A DNA stretch of 64,000 bases from Apiospora phragmitis (taxonomy: Eukaryota > Ascomycota > Sordariomycetes > Amphisphaeriales > Apiosporaceae): positions 1,302,001 through 1,366,000 of the forward strand of contig JAQQWL010000003.1 of assembly GCA_038363925.1 (NCBI GenBank), in the 5' to 3' direction. The notes under the pieces are model-generated. The model had not been told where the DNA came from. It saw only the letters and a list, made by a program, of their open reading frames with translations, and searched no databases. This document shows positions 10,453-21,769 of the stretch, piece by piece. The translations under genes were made by a program, and so were the position numbers. Every line of letters begins with the position of its first letter. The first letter of the stretch is position 1.

Positions 10453-12221
10453 CTAGTTGCACCTCCCGAAACCTCTCTGACTGTATGCATGTTAATATCA
10501 AATCTAAAGTTGGCAACTGACGGCGGTCTAATTGCTTACCAACCAGATCCGCAATGGGAAGCAGATGTACCACAGTAGCCATTGGAACTACAGCACTGAT
10601 TGTTGAAGTCGCCGCCGGCGCAAGTCAGCCCCGACTTGTTACCACACGTACCGTCTTTGGAAGGAATGTTCGTCGTGAGACATCCACTGGATGAACCTTT
10701 CTGGCTGTGAAGATATTTAGCGAAATGGTCTTTATAACCTTGGTGAGAGAAGGGGGCCTGAAAGCCCCAGAGACTTACCATCCTTGGCCACAATGACTGT
10801 TGGTGTTACCACAATATCCATTGCTCGAACAACAAGATCCAAAGGTAGACCCGGCACAAGTCTTGCCGTTCTTCCCACAGCTTCCATCCGTTGATACGTT
10901 ACCGGCACCGCCGTCGCATGTCCCAAACGAGCTCTGGCAGCCTGCACCGCAATGAGTGCTGGTCTTGCCACAATACCCGCTAGCCGAGCAGCAATCGCCA
11001 AATGTAGAGCCTTTGCACGTCTTTCCGTTCTTTCCACAGCTCCCGTCGGTTGATACATCTACTGGTCCCTCGCATGTACCGAACGGGGTCTGACAACCGG
11101 CTCCGCAGTGCGTACTCGTCTTCCCGCAATATCCGCTGGACGAGCAACAAACGCCAAAGGCGGAGCCCTCGCACGTCTTTCCATTCTTCCCGCAGCTTCC
11201 ATCGACGGAGACATCCCCCGCGGCGCCAGAGCAGGTGCCAAACCCGGACTGGCATCCGGCCGAGCAGTGCTCGGACGAGCTCCCGCAGTACCCGCTCGAG
11301 GAACAGCAGTCACCGAACGTCGATCCCTTGCAGGTCTTGCCGTTGGCGCCGCACATGCCGTCCACGGACACGTCGGAGGCCGTCGTGCAGTTCCCCGACG
11401 CCGACGGCTGGCACCCCGGTCCACAGTGGGCCTCCGAGTCGCCACAGAATCCGCTGGCGGAACAGCACCCGCCGAAGACGGAGCCTTTGCACGTCTTGCC
11501 GTTCGCACCGCAGGACCCGTCCGTGGACGTGTCACCCGAGGTGGGCGGGCCGCCGCCCCCGGTAGAAGTGCAGTTGCCGAACGAGGACTGGCAGCCAGTG
11601 GAGCAGTGGTCCGGGGTGGCGCCGCACCAGCCGCCCGAGGAACAACAGTTGCCAAAGGTCGAGCCTAGGCAAGTCTTCTTGCCGCTGCCGCCACAAGTGC
11701 CGTCTTCGCTGATGTTGCTGGGAGGACCACATTTGCCGAAGAGGGGCTGGCATGTACTTCCGCAGTGGCCGGCGGTGCTCCCACAGAAGCCGCTGGAGGA
11801 GCAACAGTCACCGAACGCCGACCCAGTGCAGTTGAACTGGTTGCTTCCTCCGCAGCTACCATCGGGAGACGTACTACCGGGCCCCGGGGGTGTCACTGGG
11901 GCGGCGTTACAGTTTCCTGCCAACGGTTGGCTGGATTGATAAGGCAAATGTCAGTGTCATCGCCAGCCACCGCTCAGTCCATAAGGAAATTGGAGAAACA
12001 ACAACATACCAGCCTTCGCCACAGAATTTCTGGGAACGGCCGCATATTCCATCCTTAGAGCAGCATGCTCCCCACGTAGGAGTACAAACGAAGCCCGTGG
12101 AGCCGCCGCAAGTGCCATCTATCGTCTCGACGCCGGTTTCCCAAGCGGGAGGGGCATTGGACGTGGCGGTCTGAGATAGAACAAGGGTCGGCAAAAGCCA
12201 GAGTGAGATTGACAGCAACAT
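10453..12221 (-). CDS. secreted protein with nine hevein-type (CBM18) chitin-binding modules
   Basis: The start at 12221 gives the signal peptide MLLSISLWLLPTLVLS. Four exons fit with consistent phases: 12010-12221, 10779-11930, 10540-10704 and 10453-10480, giving 518 aa. Each splice junction falls inside the GC|Q motif of a module, and the 28-nt last exon supplies CQRGFGRCN and the stop. Nine tandem modules of 42-46 aa follow the pattern DGxCG...C.G..FG.CCS..G.CG....HC..GCQ...G.C, eight cysteines each, with the aromatic/serine sites that hevein folds use for GlcNAc binding. There is no catalytic domain, GPI signal or membrane segment. Expected role: binding chitin in its own or another fungal or arthropod wall, as a protective or effector-like lectin. 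It is divergent to the chitinase at 12931, so co-regulation is likely. Modules 5-8 are the most alike, which suggests recent internal duplication. Confidence 0.9.
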
Positions 12222-12317
12222 TGTGAAAGGCCTCAAACGCAAGAGATGTTGGTAACGTGATGGACTGTTGCCGTGGACGAGCGACTCTGGGCTACATAAG
12301 GTAGTGTAACACTTCTC

Positions 12318-12325
12318 TATATAAG
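12318..12325 (-). promoter_or_regulatory. TATA box of the CBM18 gene
   Basis: CTTATATA reads on the minus strand about 100 bp upstream of the start codon at 12221. Confidence 0.5.
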
Positions 12326-12760
12326 ATACCTTCAACTCTATAGCGGATGACCATTGACCCATTGCTTACTACGCGTCTGTAACGTTGTAATCTCGCTCAC
12401 TCAATGCGATGGCCGTATAGCCGAATATTACTAAAAGGATCCAGATCACGCCACCCTTAGCTTGCCAAGTTTTCCAGATTCCAATACCACTATCGATTTT
12501 ATACGATGGCTGCATCATATAGCTCGCTCAGATTGACCAAGTAGGCCAATCAGGTTGCATTGCCCCTGAGAAATAAGCTTTTGTGATATTTAAAATTCAT
12601 TATAAGTGAACTGCCCTGTTATACTCTGGGCTTCGTATAATCCTCCTAAATCTGATTGGACAAAAGAAGGGTCTCCATTCCAGGGCTCTCCTCTTCTACG
12701 TTCCTTGGCCGTGAGTCCAGCCAATCGGCCACGCCCGTGAGTTTTAAGGGTTAGTCGGCG

Positions 12761-12790
12761 GCGAGCGACGGCGAACGACGGCGAGCGATT
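12761..12790 (+). repeat. three 10-bp GC-rich direct repeats in the divergent promoter
   Basis: GCGAGCGACG is repeated three times head to tail (the middle and last copies differ by one or two bases), about 140-170 bp upstream of the chitinase start. It could be a clustered transcription-factor site; this is inferred only from spacing and placement. Confidence 0.6.
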
Positions 12791-12930
12791 AAAATGGTCA
12801 GCTTTGGTTAATATTCCGAGGACGAAAAAAATCAGCTGAACTTATATGATGACCCATGCCTTAAATACCTGCTAACCTCGCTGCTGTTCGTCGGGGAAGG
12901 TCAAAACCAAGGAAGACGGTGATACTTACC

Positions 12931-15900
12931 ATGCCGCCTCCAGGGACCATCCGTGGCGCTATTTGGGCCATTATCGGTCTCTTTCTGTTGCTTCTGGGCT
13001 CACCAGTTGTCTATGCGAGATCCAATACTCCTCAACACCAACCACTTCAACCACGATACTATGGAGAGAGTACCTGTCTTCGCTCTGGGGATGCCACTTT
13101 CCCGCCGTCCCAGAGAGAGTCTGTAGGGTCACCTCGTGGACCTGCACACCAGAACCCGGCCAAAGCCCCACCCCAGCCCATGAACGAAGCCGTTGCGGCA
13201 CTCGACGCAGAGTTGATGCAATCTCATCATGTGCCCGGCCGCCGAGACGTTCACCATGACCTCATGAAACGTGATGGCCCCTTGTACTGCAAAGACGGGC
13301 CCTGCATTGATGGCAGCTGCTGTGGCAAAGACAGCATCTGCGGCTATGGCCCGGACTTCTGCGGCGATGGTTGCCAATCGCAGTGCAACGCCACCGCGAT
13401 GTGTGGCGAGTTTAGCGAGAATGCCGACATGCCTTGTGGCATGAAGCTGTGCTGCTCAGCTACCGGCTGGTGCGGTACCACCGAATCCTATTGTCATAAC
13501 GCCGACCCTCTACATGGTACCCTGCCATGCCAAGCTGGCTACGGCTCGTGTTCCATCACAGGCAGGCCATCTTGCGCTGAGGGCAGCGGCAGCACCAATG
13601 GCCGCACTGTGGGCTATTACCAATCGTGGAATGTCCGCGACCGAGTCTGCAACAAGGTCGCCCCTGACCAGCTCAACACCACCGGGTATACACACCTGTT
13701 TTACTCTTTTGCATCCATCGACCCAGCCACCTTCAAGATCGCGCCCGCTCACTCAGACGACCCAGAGATGATGAGAGAGTTCACCAAACTATCGAGCGGC
13801 GGCAAACTGCAGACGTGGATTGCCATCGGCGGCTTCGACTTCAGCGATCCGGGCCAGAGGACCCATACGACGTGGAGCGACCTCTGCACCACCAAAGAGC
13901 GGCGCGCGGCGTTCATCAGCTCCGTCAGGGACTACATGGACGAGTACGGCTTCCAGGGCGTGGATCTGGACTGGGAATACCCCGGCGCCCCGGAGCGTGG
14001 CGGTCGCAAACTGGCCGATACGCGCAACCTGGCCATGCTCGTCCGCGAGATGCGCGCGGCCTACGGCACGGCGTACGGCATCAGTCTCACGCTGGCCCCG
14101 GACTACTGGTACCTCCGCTGGTTCGACGCCAAGGCCATGGAGCCGTACGTGGACTTCTTCGGCTTCATGGCGTACGATCTGCACGGGTCCTGGGACGCGG
14201 ACGTGAAGACGCTCGGCAAGCTGGTGCGTGGGCAGGCCGACATCCGAGAGATCTCTAACAACACGGTGCCGCTCTGGTTCGATGGCCTGAACCCCGCGAA
14301 AATCAACTTCGGACTTGCTATGTATGGTCGCGGGTATACCCTGTCAGACCCTAGCTGCACCGACTTGCTCTGTTCCTTCGCCGGACCCAGCAAAGCGGCC
14401 CCTTGTACCAACTTTGAGTATGGACCCATACCCAACCCCCCAAGCTACGTAGTGTTTTAGTACTGACCTCATCTTGACAGTGGTGTAATGTCCCTGGTCG
14501 AGATTAAACAACTAATCAAGCGGCTTGGGATAACGCCGAAGTATCTGCCCGAATCGATGATGAAGCAGATCACTTGGGATGACCAGTGGATTGGATATGA
14601 CGACGAGGAGACGTTTGCCAAGAAGAAAGCTTTCGCCGACGGCATGTGCTTTGGAGGAACCATGGTCTGGAGTATCGACTTCCAGGTGCCCGGCTCCGGC
14701 GCCCCAGACGATGATCTCCAAGTAGTCTACCTGGCCCCCGAGGTTTATTCCAACGCGCCCGCTCAGTGCACCCCGCCTTGCGTCATGGTGTTTCCTCCCA
14801 CCGCTCTCCCCTCCGCGACAAACGTCTCGATACCACCATACACGTCTTCCATTATTGTGGGAAGCGGGGATAACAAGAAGACGGTCACGGTGACGGTGAA
14901 TCCACCCGCTATCACTACCAACTCTATGGGTTTCTTCAACATCAATGCCACGTCGGGCCAGGAGACGGGAACGCTGCAGCCAACCCAGAGCATCGACGTC
15001 CCACCTGTCGTCACGACTATTACCGACGATGGTGGCCTGATCTATACGCGGACACTGTACCTACCTCCCTGGCCCCTCATCACACTCGGCCCGCCTCCAT
15101 CGGGTGGATGGACCACGGGGGGACCACTACCGACTGGGGAGCCAGGGAGTACAGGCGGTGGTGGTAATTTCCCTACGCCCGTCTGGCCACCCTCATTTCC
15201 ACCGACTACCCAGCCTCCCAGCCAAACCACCGATGCCCCAGGACCGGAACCGACAGTCTGGCCAGACTCTTGGGATGTGTTTCCTGTGGACCATGATGTT
15301 GATGACGACGGTGAGGACGACGATGGCGATGGGCCCAAGTACAAGACCAGTTGCGATCTGTGGTTTTTCTTCGTAAGTCATTCTCTTCTTGTAATTGTTT
15401 CTTCTCATTGACATGGTCTTGCCAGGTATGCATCAAGTGGGAGGGTATCGTCATTGGAGGGTGGGAATGGAATCTACCCACCGGTGTCTGGGGCCCTGGG
15501 CCGCCGGCGCTGGACAAAATCAAACTGCCGCCCAACATCCGCATTGACGGGCAGTTGCCACCATGGCCAAAGATCACGTAAGTGTGCAACGCAAGTATTA
15601 GGACAAACGGGGCCTGCTGACAAGAAGATATTTGCGTGATAACAGGATCGGACCTGGAGGCAAGCCTACACACCCACCCAAGCCGGCCGATTGCGAGCCC
15701 GCCGAGGCCTCTCTCTGCATGACCACCAGCTCCTTCGCCACCACGGTGTCCAACGGCGCCACGCGCACCACGGCCACGCAGGTCAAGTCGACCTGCGCCA
15801 CCATCACCGGCTGCCACCTCCGCGACGTCGAGGCCACCACGTCGGCCGACGCCTGCACGCTGCAACCGACTGCGGGCGCCGCTGTGGGGCGCAGGGCCCG

Positions 15901-18722
15901 CGACTGGTTTGGGGGCGAGTGCGACAAGCCCATCGGCGACGCCGTCGTCTTGCCCTATCGTCCCGACCGGCCAGCCGACATCGACGCCATACGCGCTGTT
16001 CTCGACGAGCGAAAGGCCGTCTTGGGCGACGACGCCGGGAGCTACGAGGAGTTCACGGCGCCCGATTTGGGGTTCACGGCGTATTTCTGGATCAAGGGCA
16101 TGGGGCGTAGAACGTTTGACGCCCTGAACGATGAACGGCGTGTTCCGCAGGTAAGGGGCTTTTCCTTCCCCGAAGATATGATGCCCTGCCGTATGATGCT
16201 GAGATGTGGTGCGCTCGCACGCCCGTGCCTGAGATCCGACGCGCCTACTTCTACGAATTCGAGAATGGTGTCCGAATTTTGAATAACGGCGACAGATTAC
16301 GGGAAAAGCCGCCGTTACTGCCAAGATACAATCAAAGACGAATGCATCGTGGTAGTGACGATGACACTGAAGACGGCCTGAACCAGACGCTGACTCCGCC
16401 CGCAACATTGAACCCGGTCAAGTGGGGCCCAGACTCGGAGCCGAATTCCAAATGGCACCTAGGACAGATCTCGACACCACCCAACGTGGTTTTCCAGAAG
16501 GATGGGCCCTACACGTATAGCTACGACGACAGCCTAGGAAAAGGTCAGACCATCTTCATCCTTGACGATGGCTTTGTGGATATCCCGGCGGTACGTAACC
16601 TAGTAGTCAACACGACGCGCTGATATCGGGGACTGGGTGGACTAACGAGCTCCCCCATACAGGAATTTGGCGGGGCCGTCGAAGAGATCCTCTTGAAAAG
16701 ATACGGCAAGGATCTCCCCGAAGAGAACGATCATGGCCCGCTGGTGGCCGCTTTTGCCGGTGGCCGGACGCTTGGCGTGGCCAAAAATGCCAGGATGATT
16801 CATGTCCAGACGCCCTTCGAGTTGAATAGAAACTGGCCCATTGAGAGATTCCTTGAAGCCCTCATCAATGTGGCCAATCGATGCATTGGAACTAAAGATA
16901 CGACAGTGGTAAACATGTCGTGGGGCCTGCCATTGGAACAAGCCAATATAGGAGTGTGGCAGATTATGGGTAAGAATTTCATCGACAGGTTCATTGGTGA
17001 GCGTTACTGGAGGGCTTTATACTAACTATGACGTCGTGCAGAGTCACTTATGAAGGCAATAGGGGACAAGTATGGGACCGTTTTCGTCGCAGCGGCAGGT
17101 AACGATAACGAAGAAGTCGCCGACTTCCCGGCCCTTTTTGGGGTCAGTGCTGGGAAGTTGCCTAATTTGCTTGTGGTCGGTGGCTCTACCAAGGACGGCA
17201 CCAAGACGCCCGGGAGCAACTACGGGGATTTGGTCAACGTGTATGCACCAGGAATGGATCTGGATTACCCCCCAGACTGGCCACATGAGAAAAGGCCAGA
17301 GGGCGTCTATGGGACATCTTTCGGTAAACTCCAAGATCCATTGCCCCACTGTATTGGAAGTGAAACTAAGCCGACTTCTCTCACCGCGCCTAAGCTGCAC
17401 CACAAGTTGCAGGACTCGTCGCCTACATCCGAGCCCACCCAGACATAGACGCCCAGACGCCCAGCGCCGTCAAGGCCAAGGTTCTAGAGCTCTCCAGAAC
17501 CGTTAGGACCGCAGCCGAGATCGGGGGCAAGGTCAAGGTGGTTTGGAACGGACAGAGTGGTACGCAGACCTGCGGCACCAAGAAACAGCGGCGCGGGCTC
17601 CTGTCATGGCTCTACCGGCATCAGGATGACGACGACGACAGCTGCCCACTCCCCGGCCAGCCCGGCAGCGGCTCGCCCGGCAACCTACCCCTAGGGCCCC
17701 CCGTGTCCTTCACCCGCGGCCCCGCCGGCCCGAGCTGCACGGCCAGCTGCGGCCAGCTATGCAGCGGCTTCTGGTGCGGTCCCACGCCGACAGGCCCGCC
17801 GCCCGAACTCGAGCCCACTGAAACCACAGAGCCGGGCGGCATGCCTACCAACTGCGTCTCGTCGACCACGACAATGTCGTGTCGTGGTGCCGGCGTGGGC
17901 AAGGACTGCCACACGGCGACGCGGTGCCTCGCAACGGGCCCGCTGCTGACCGACTTCCCGACGCTACCGCCCAACACGGCGACGGCGATCCCGACCAACT
18001 GCGTGTCGACGACGACGTGGACCTCGTGCGGCCTCGGCGGCGGCGGCGGGCACGCGCCCGCGTGCGTGACGGGCCTGGGCTGCGCGGCCACCCGGGCGCC
18101 GGAGCCCACTACGACGACAACGCAGCCATCGGTCAGCTGGGAGCCGCACTCGGGCTTCCCCGCGCCCACGCCCCTGCCGTCCAAGGCCGTGGGGTGCAAC
18201 GATGGGTGTCCGCTGGAGCCGAGCATCATGGAGGCGTGCGACATCGCGGCGCAGGAGTTTGTGAAGAATCCTGGCCAGACGTACGGGACTGGGTGAGTTT
18301 CTCTCTTTTTGAACATGGCGTTCCGCTATCCTGCCTCAATCAACCATATAGTTGCATACCATTCTTCTCCCCTTTTCTTCTGTTTTCACCGTCCCTTCTC
18401 GTATGAACATTTCACTGACTCGGTATGCACGCGCACGCGCACGTGCTTCCCGTGAAATAGCGACGACAAGATCCCCTCCTCTGTATGTGTGGACGGCACG
18501 GACAAATCCAACGGCAATTCTGTGGGCTGTAGGATCGGCTTCTTCGAGGAGGACTCGGTCGGGTCCCAGTGTCTTTGGAAGGGTTCCGAGGCGGCGCAGT
18601 GGTACAGCAACATCCGTAGCCAGTGCGCGACTTGCGGATACGCCTACGACACTTACAGCTTTTGTGAGATGATGATCATCTTTGAGGCGAAATGCGAAAG
18701 GACGGGTGGAGGACTTGAGTAA
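12931..18722 (+). CDS. chimeric GH18 chitinase - S8 subtilase with hevein modules
   Basis: Nine exons fit with every phase matching: 12931-14417, 14481-15372, 15426-15577, 15646-16150, 16204-16590, 16663-16996, 17042-17323, 17395-18292 and 18461-18722, about 1,732 aa. Order: signal peptide (1-28); propeptide with a KR site; two Cys-rich hevein-like modules (about 118-215); GH18 (about 222-565) with GFQGVDLDWEYPG, catalytic Glu349 and the subgroup-C GTMVWSIDF end; a Thr/Pro then Asp-rich linker; WEGIVIGGWEWNLP and CATITGC blocks; a subtilase (about 1110-1365) with Asp1133 in IFILDDG, His1165 in NDHGPLVAA, Asn1273 in AAAGND and Ser1345 in YGTSFAAPQVAG; then a Cys-rich tail. The intron ending at 17394 uses a TAAG acceptor that restores the canonical GTSFAAPxVAG, which strongly supports it. 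The protein should be secreted and act on chitin and protein. It could still be two genes mis-joined, but no second start or signal peptide is seen. Confidence 0.85.
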
Positions 18723-19053
18723 CTACAAACAGGCATAGGTGAGGAAAAGGTCGGATATGGCGGATGAATGATTGTGCGATCGGCATCCTGTGTCTAGCCC
18801 TATTCATTAATGGCCCTATGGCAGACAGAGATGCTCTGTACATCTGTAATCATGCGATAGCTGTCGATTATACTCATAGATTGCTACACTTATTCCGAAC
18901 TTAGCCTCAACATCCAGTAGTAACCTCTGTTAGGTCTCTCGTATGCCTATGGCAATATTTCGCCGATGTCCAACTTGAGTGTTTATGGAAACCCTGCTTT
19001 AGCTTTCGTTATACCTGGGAGATGATCCCTCACAGACCGTCTACTGTGCTCCG
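18723..19053. other. intergenic between convergent genes
   Basis: Shared 3' flank of the chitinase-protease gene and the ankyrin gene. No coding signal was seen. Confidence 0.5.
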
Positions 19054-19770
19054 TCACACATGCTGCAGAAGCCTCTCGCGTTCCAGATGCCCCTTCCTGG
19101 CAGCTGCCTCCCTGGGTTTCAGTCCAATATGATTCTTGATATCACGAGACGCCCCTTGTTTGAGCAGCCACTCGACCGTCGCCGGCTGGCCACTCGCCGC
19201 GGCACCATGCAAGGGCGTGCCTCAGTCCACTTGCTGTCTACCCCTATCGTAGACGTCAGGATTATCAGGGACCGCGTCGACCGACGCATTTCCCACCCGG
19301 AGAAGATGCTCCAGCACGTGTACCAGCCCCTTGCGAGCACCAATCAGCATCGCGCTCCGGTCCTGTACCACGGCGCCGTGGTCCAGAAGCGCGGAAAAGA
19401 TCTCCAGCTGCGCGTTGGTCTTGGCGGCGCGCTCGAGGGCCGAGTCCACCTCCCCGTACAGGTTGAAGTTTGAGTCGGCGCCGTGGTCGAGTAGGTACTC
19501 TACCAGCGGCAGATTGTTGCGGCCTACGGCTAGGCTGTGTGGGGAAGTTCGGCGGTTTAGCAGTGGGAAAAGTCGCGGTTCTACGAGCAAAAGGGGTGGG
19601 GGGAGACGGTGAACGTACATTAATGCATCTCCCACATAGTCAAAGTTGCTGTTAATATCCCAATTTCGTTCAAGCAGTTGATCGAAGGTACTCGTGTCCC
19701 AGTTTGATTGCTCGTTGCAAGCATCCATAGCAGCGTACACTTCATCATCTTCGACGGTAAATGAAGTCAT
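19054..19770 (-). pseudogene. ankyrin-repeat protein with in-frame TGA
   Basis: The start at 19770 is followed by exon 19619-19770, an 84-nt intron (19535-19618, GTACGT donor, CTAAAC branch, CACACAG end) and exon 2. Ankyrin repeats are clear: NNLPLVEYLLDHGAD, an ALERAA repeat and GLVHVLEHLLRVGNA. At 19222-19224 a TGA interrupts the frame. Immediately after it the same frame continues with GTPLHGAAASGQPATVEWLL and a natural end at 19054-19056. The whole would be 210 aa. The TGA replaces what is probably a Trp codon. Its context is not the CT-A readthrough type and the change is not in a CpA context, so RIP is not the obvious cause. Protein-protein interaction is the only inferable role. It lies 70 bp from a RIP-eroded transposon. 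Confidence 0.7.
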
Positions 19771-19839
19771 GAGTTCTATCGGTTCTGCACTGGTGTGCGG
19801 TTTTGAGATCGTGTGTAGTGGCGGCCAACCTGGTGAGTA

Positions 19840-21767
19840 AGCTAAAGCACCCCTTACGGGCCACCCCCTCACGGGCCATTTTACTGAGCTACCCTTACCC
19901 CTGTAATCAAAGCCATTTCTACGGCTAGAATTGATATAAATACACTATCTTTCGTTGTTTTTAATAATAATACAGTCCTCCGCCTCCGTGCCATCATCTT
20001 TCATAGCTTTTATAGCGTTGCGAGGCCCTCTTAGTATTTCGACGTCGTTAGCTTCGTTCTCGTATATAACCCTACCCTTTAACTTTCGCTTAGCCCGGCG
20101 TATATTAGTTATATAAATAAATCGTTATCTCGGTACGATTCTTACTTTTTAATATATTTTCGTAATTTTTTTATCGAGTTTAGTTTAAAAATAATCGACT
20201 TAAGCTTTAAGATACGCGATTTTATTAACGCTTTAATTTAAGGCTTTATTAACCTTTTTAATAAAGAGTCGTTAAGAGGGTATTTTAAAAGTAGGGTCTA
20301 TAGTAGTTAATTTTTAATTACTATTTTATAATTCCTAGCTATTAAAGGGTGTTTTAATAGGTATTAAAGTTAATTTAGCGAGGAAATTAAATATTAATTC
20401 TTTTTTAATTATTTTCGATAATTTTAAACGTGCTCGAGTAACTTTTATATCTTTTAAGATAACGTATTTTATTAATAACGGCTTTAAATAATCTCGTAAA
20501 TAAATCTTAGCCGTTTTTTGAACGTTTTTAATTATAAAAAGAGTTAATATATTAATCTTAATTTAGCGGTATATTTTTAATATATTTATTTTCGTAGGCT
20601 TTAGTTTAAAGACCGTATTTAAGTATTTTTTTAAAATAATCTTTAACCTTTTTTTAATAAGCCGAAGATTTTTATATTTAAAACTTATATTATATAATTA
20701 TAATATAGTTTATAAAAAATTAACTATTTTATTTAAAACATAAAGTTATAAAAAGTTATTATTTATATACGATTTATAATTATTATAAACTAGGATAATT
20801 TATTTATTATTATAGCGAAACCGTATATAAGGGATAAAGATGTTTTAAATCTAATCTAAAGCTATAGCATTACTAGTCTACTCTTCAAGCGACGCTTTAA
20901 ACCGCTAGTTATCTTAAAGATGGCCGTTTTAGTCTAGAAACCACTGGCTTTAAACGTCGGCCCCTTTGAAAATAATTAGCGGTAGGAGGGGTACCCTATT
21001 ATAGCTTATATACTCTAGGGTAGTAATTTATTCCCTTTTTCGACATTTTTTTTAAGGGTTAAATAACTAGTAGCTTTAATAACCACCTAGTGGTTACTAT
21101 TAATGCTTTAGCCGATACTTATTTCGTTAATATTATAAAAGCGTTTAAAAGAGATATTAATTAGTTTCGAGGTATTAAATTTATTAAAAAAAACGTTAAT
21201 ATTTATTATTATAGCTTTATTAATCTAGTTATAGTTAATTACTTTTAACCTTATAGTTTTAATAAACTTATTTCTAGTTAAAAAACGAGTATGTTATCGT
21301 TATTTTAAAGTATAAGAAGCCCTAGAGGCGTTTAATATCCGCTAGGCTATAAACTTAAACTTAATTAACGCTGGCGCGAAGCTTAACTTAGCTTAATTAA
21401 CGGCTTAATATATTAATTCGTTTTTTAAAAGTGGTGATAAGACTTACTAGTCTTTATTAAACTTACTTTTAATAGGTATATTAGCGAGACGGCGTTAAAT
21501 ATATAATTAAGGGGTTAATTATTTACGGGTAGATTTACGAGTAATTATTTTAAGCTTTATATTACGCACAGTAGCTTATACACGCTTTTAAATATTAAAT
21601 AAAGATATTATTATAAAGAGTAGAAATAAGCGAAAAGAATAAGGGTAATAATAACTTTAAAAAATAAAAAGTAATAATTAAATTAAAAAGTTTTCTAGTT
21701 GAGATGCACGGTGAAAAGACGCGTTCGTGGGGTAAAACGCGGTGGCCCGTGAGGGGGTGCTTTAGCT
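19840..21767. mobile_element. Fot1/pogo-type DNA transposon, RIP-degraded, 1,928 bp
   Basis: Inverted ends AGCTAAAGCACCCC (left) and GGGGTGCTTTAGCT (right) are flanked by TA on both sides (19838-19839 and 21768-21769), the target duplication of Tc1/mariner elements. The length equals that expected of Fot1-class elements (about 1.9 kb). The interior is extremely TA-rich with many stops, as expected after C-to-T mutation at CpA. Inside the left end the motif ACGGGCCA occurs twice. The coding remnant is on the minus strand. Confidence 0.85.
19945..21500 (-). pseudogene. Fot1/pogo transposase remnant (DDE superfamily endonuclease)
   Basis: Read on the minus strand and ignoring stops, the region around 20500-20720 gives VLNIKIFGLLKK and then KYLNTVFKLKPTKINILKIY, which lines up with the pogo transposase block that includes QPLDVGxFGPLKK. 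The frame ends near 19945 after a lysine/acid-rich tail. Many stops and His-to-Tyr type changes fit RIP. The 5' limit is approximate. Confidence 0.65.
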
Positions 21768-21769
21768 TA

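Larger units (their letters stand above)
12222..12930. promoter_or_regulatory. bidirectional promoter of the CBM18 array and the chitinase-protease gene
   Basis: A 709-bp region between two divergent start codons. It holds a TATA box on the minus side, a 10-bp GC-rich tandem repeat on the plus side, and an AT-rich centre. One shared control region is inferred from layout only. Confidence 0.6.

Noticed and set aside
10779..11930. Regular repeats considered as a CRISPR-like array
   Set aside because: The repeats are about 130-nt coding modules in a eukaryotic gene, not short repeats with unique spacers.
11050..11939. Long plus-strand frames opposite the CBM18 array
   Set aside because: They repeat with the period of the modules and are Pro/Arg/Ser-rich artefacts of the tandem codons.
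15206..16408. 400-codon minus-strand frame inside the chitinase-protease gene
   Set aside because: Antisense to well-supported exons with conserved GH18-linked blocks; no domain in the antisense product.
18900..18990. Similarity of an ACCTCTGTTRGGTCT stretch to 3624-3640
   Set aside because: Match is too short to call a repeat family.
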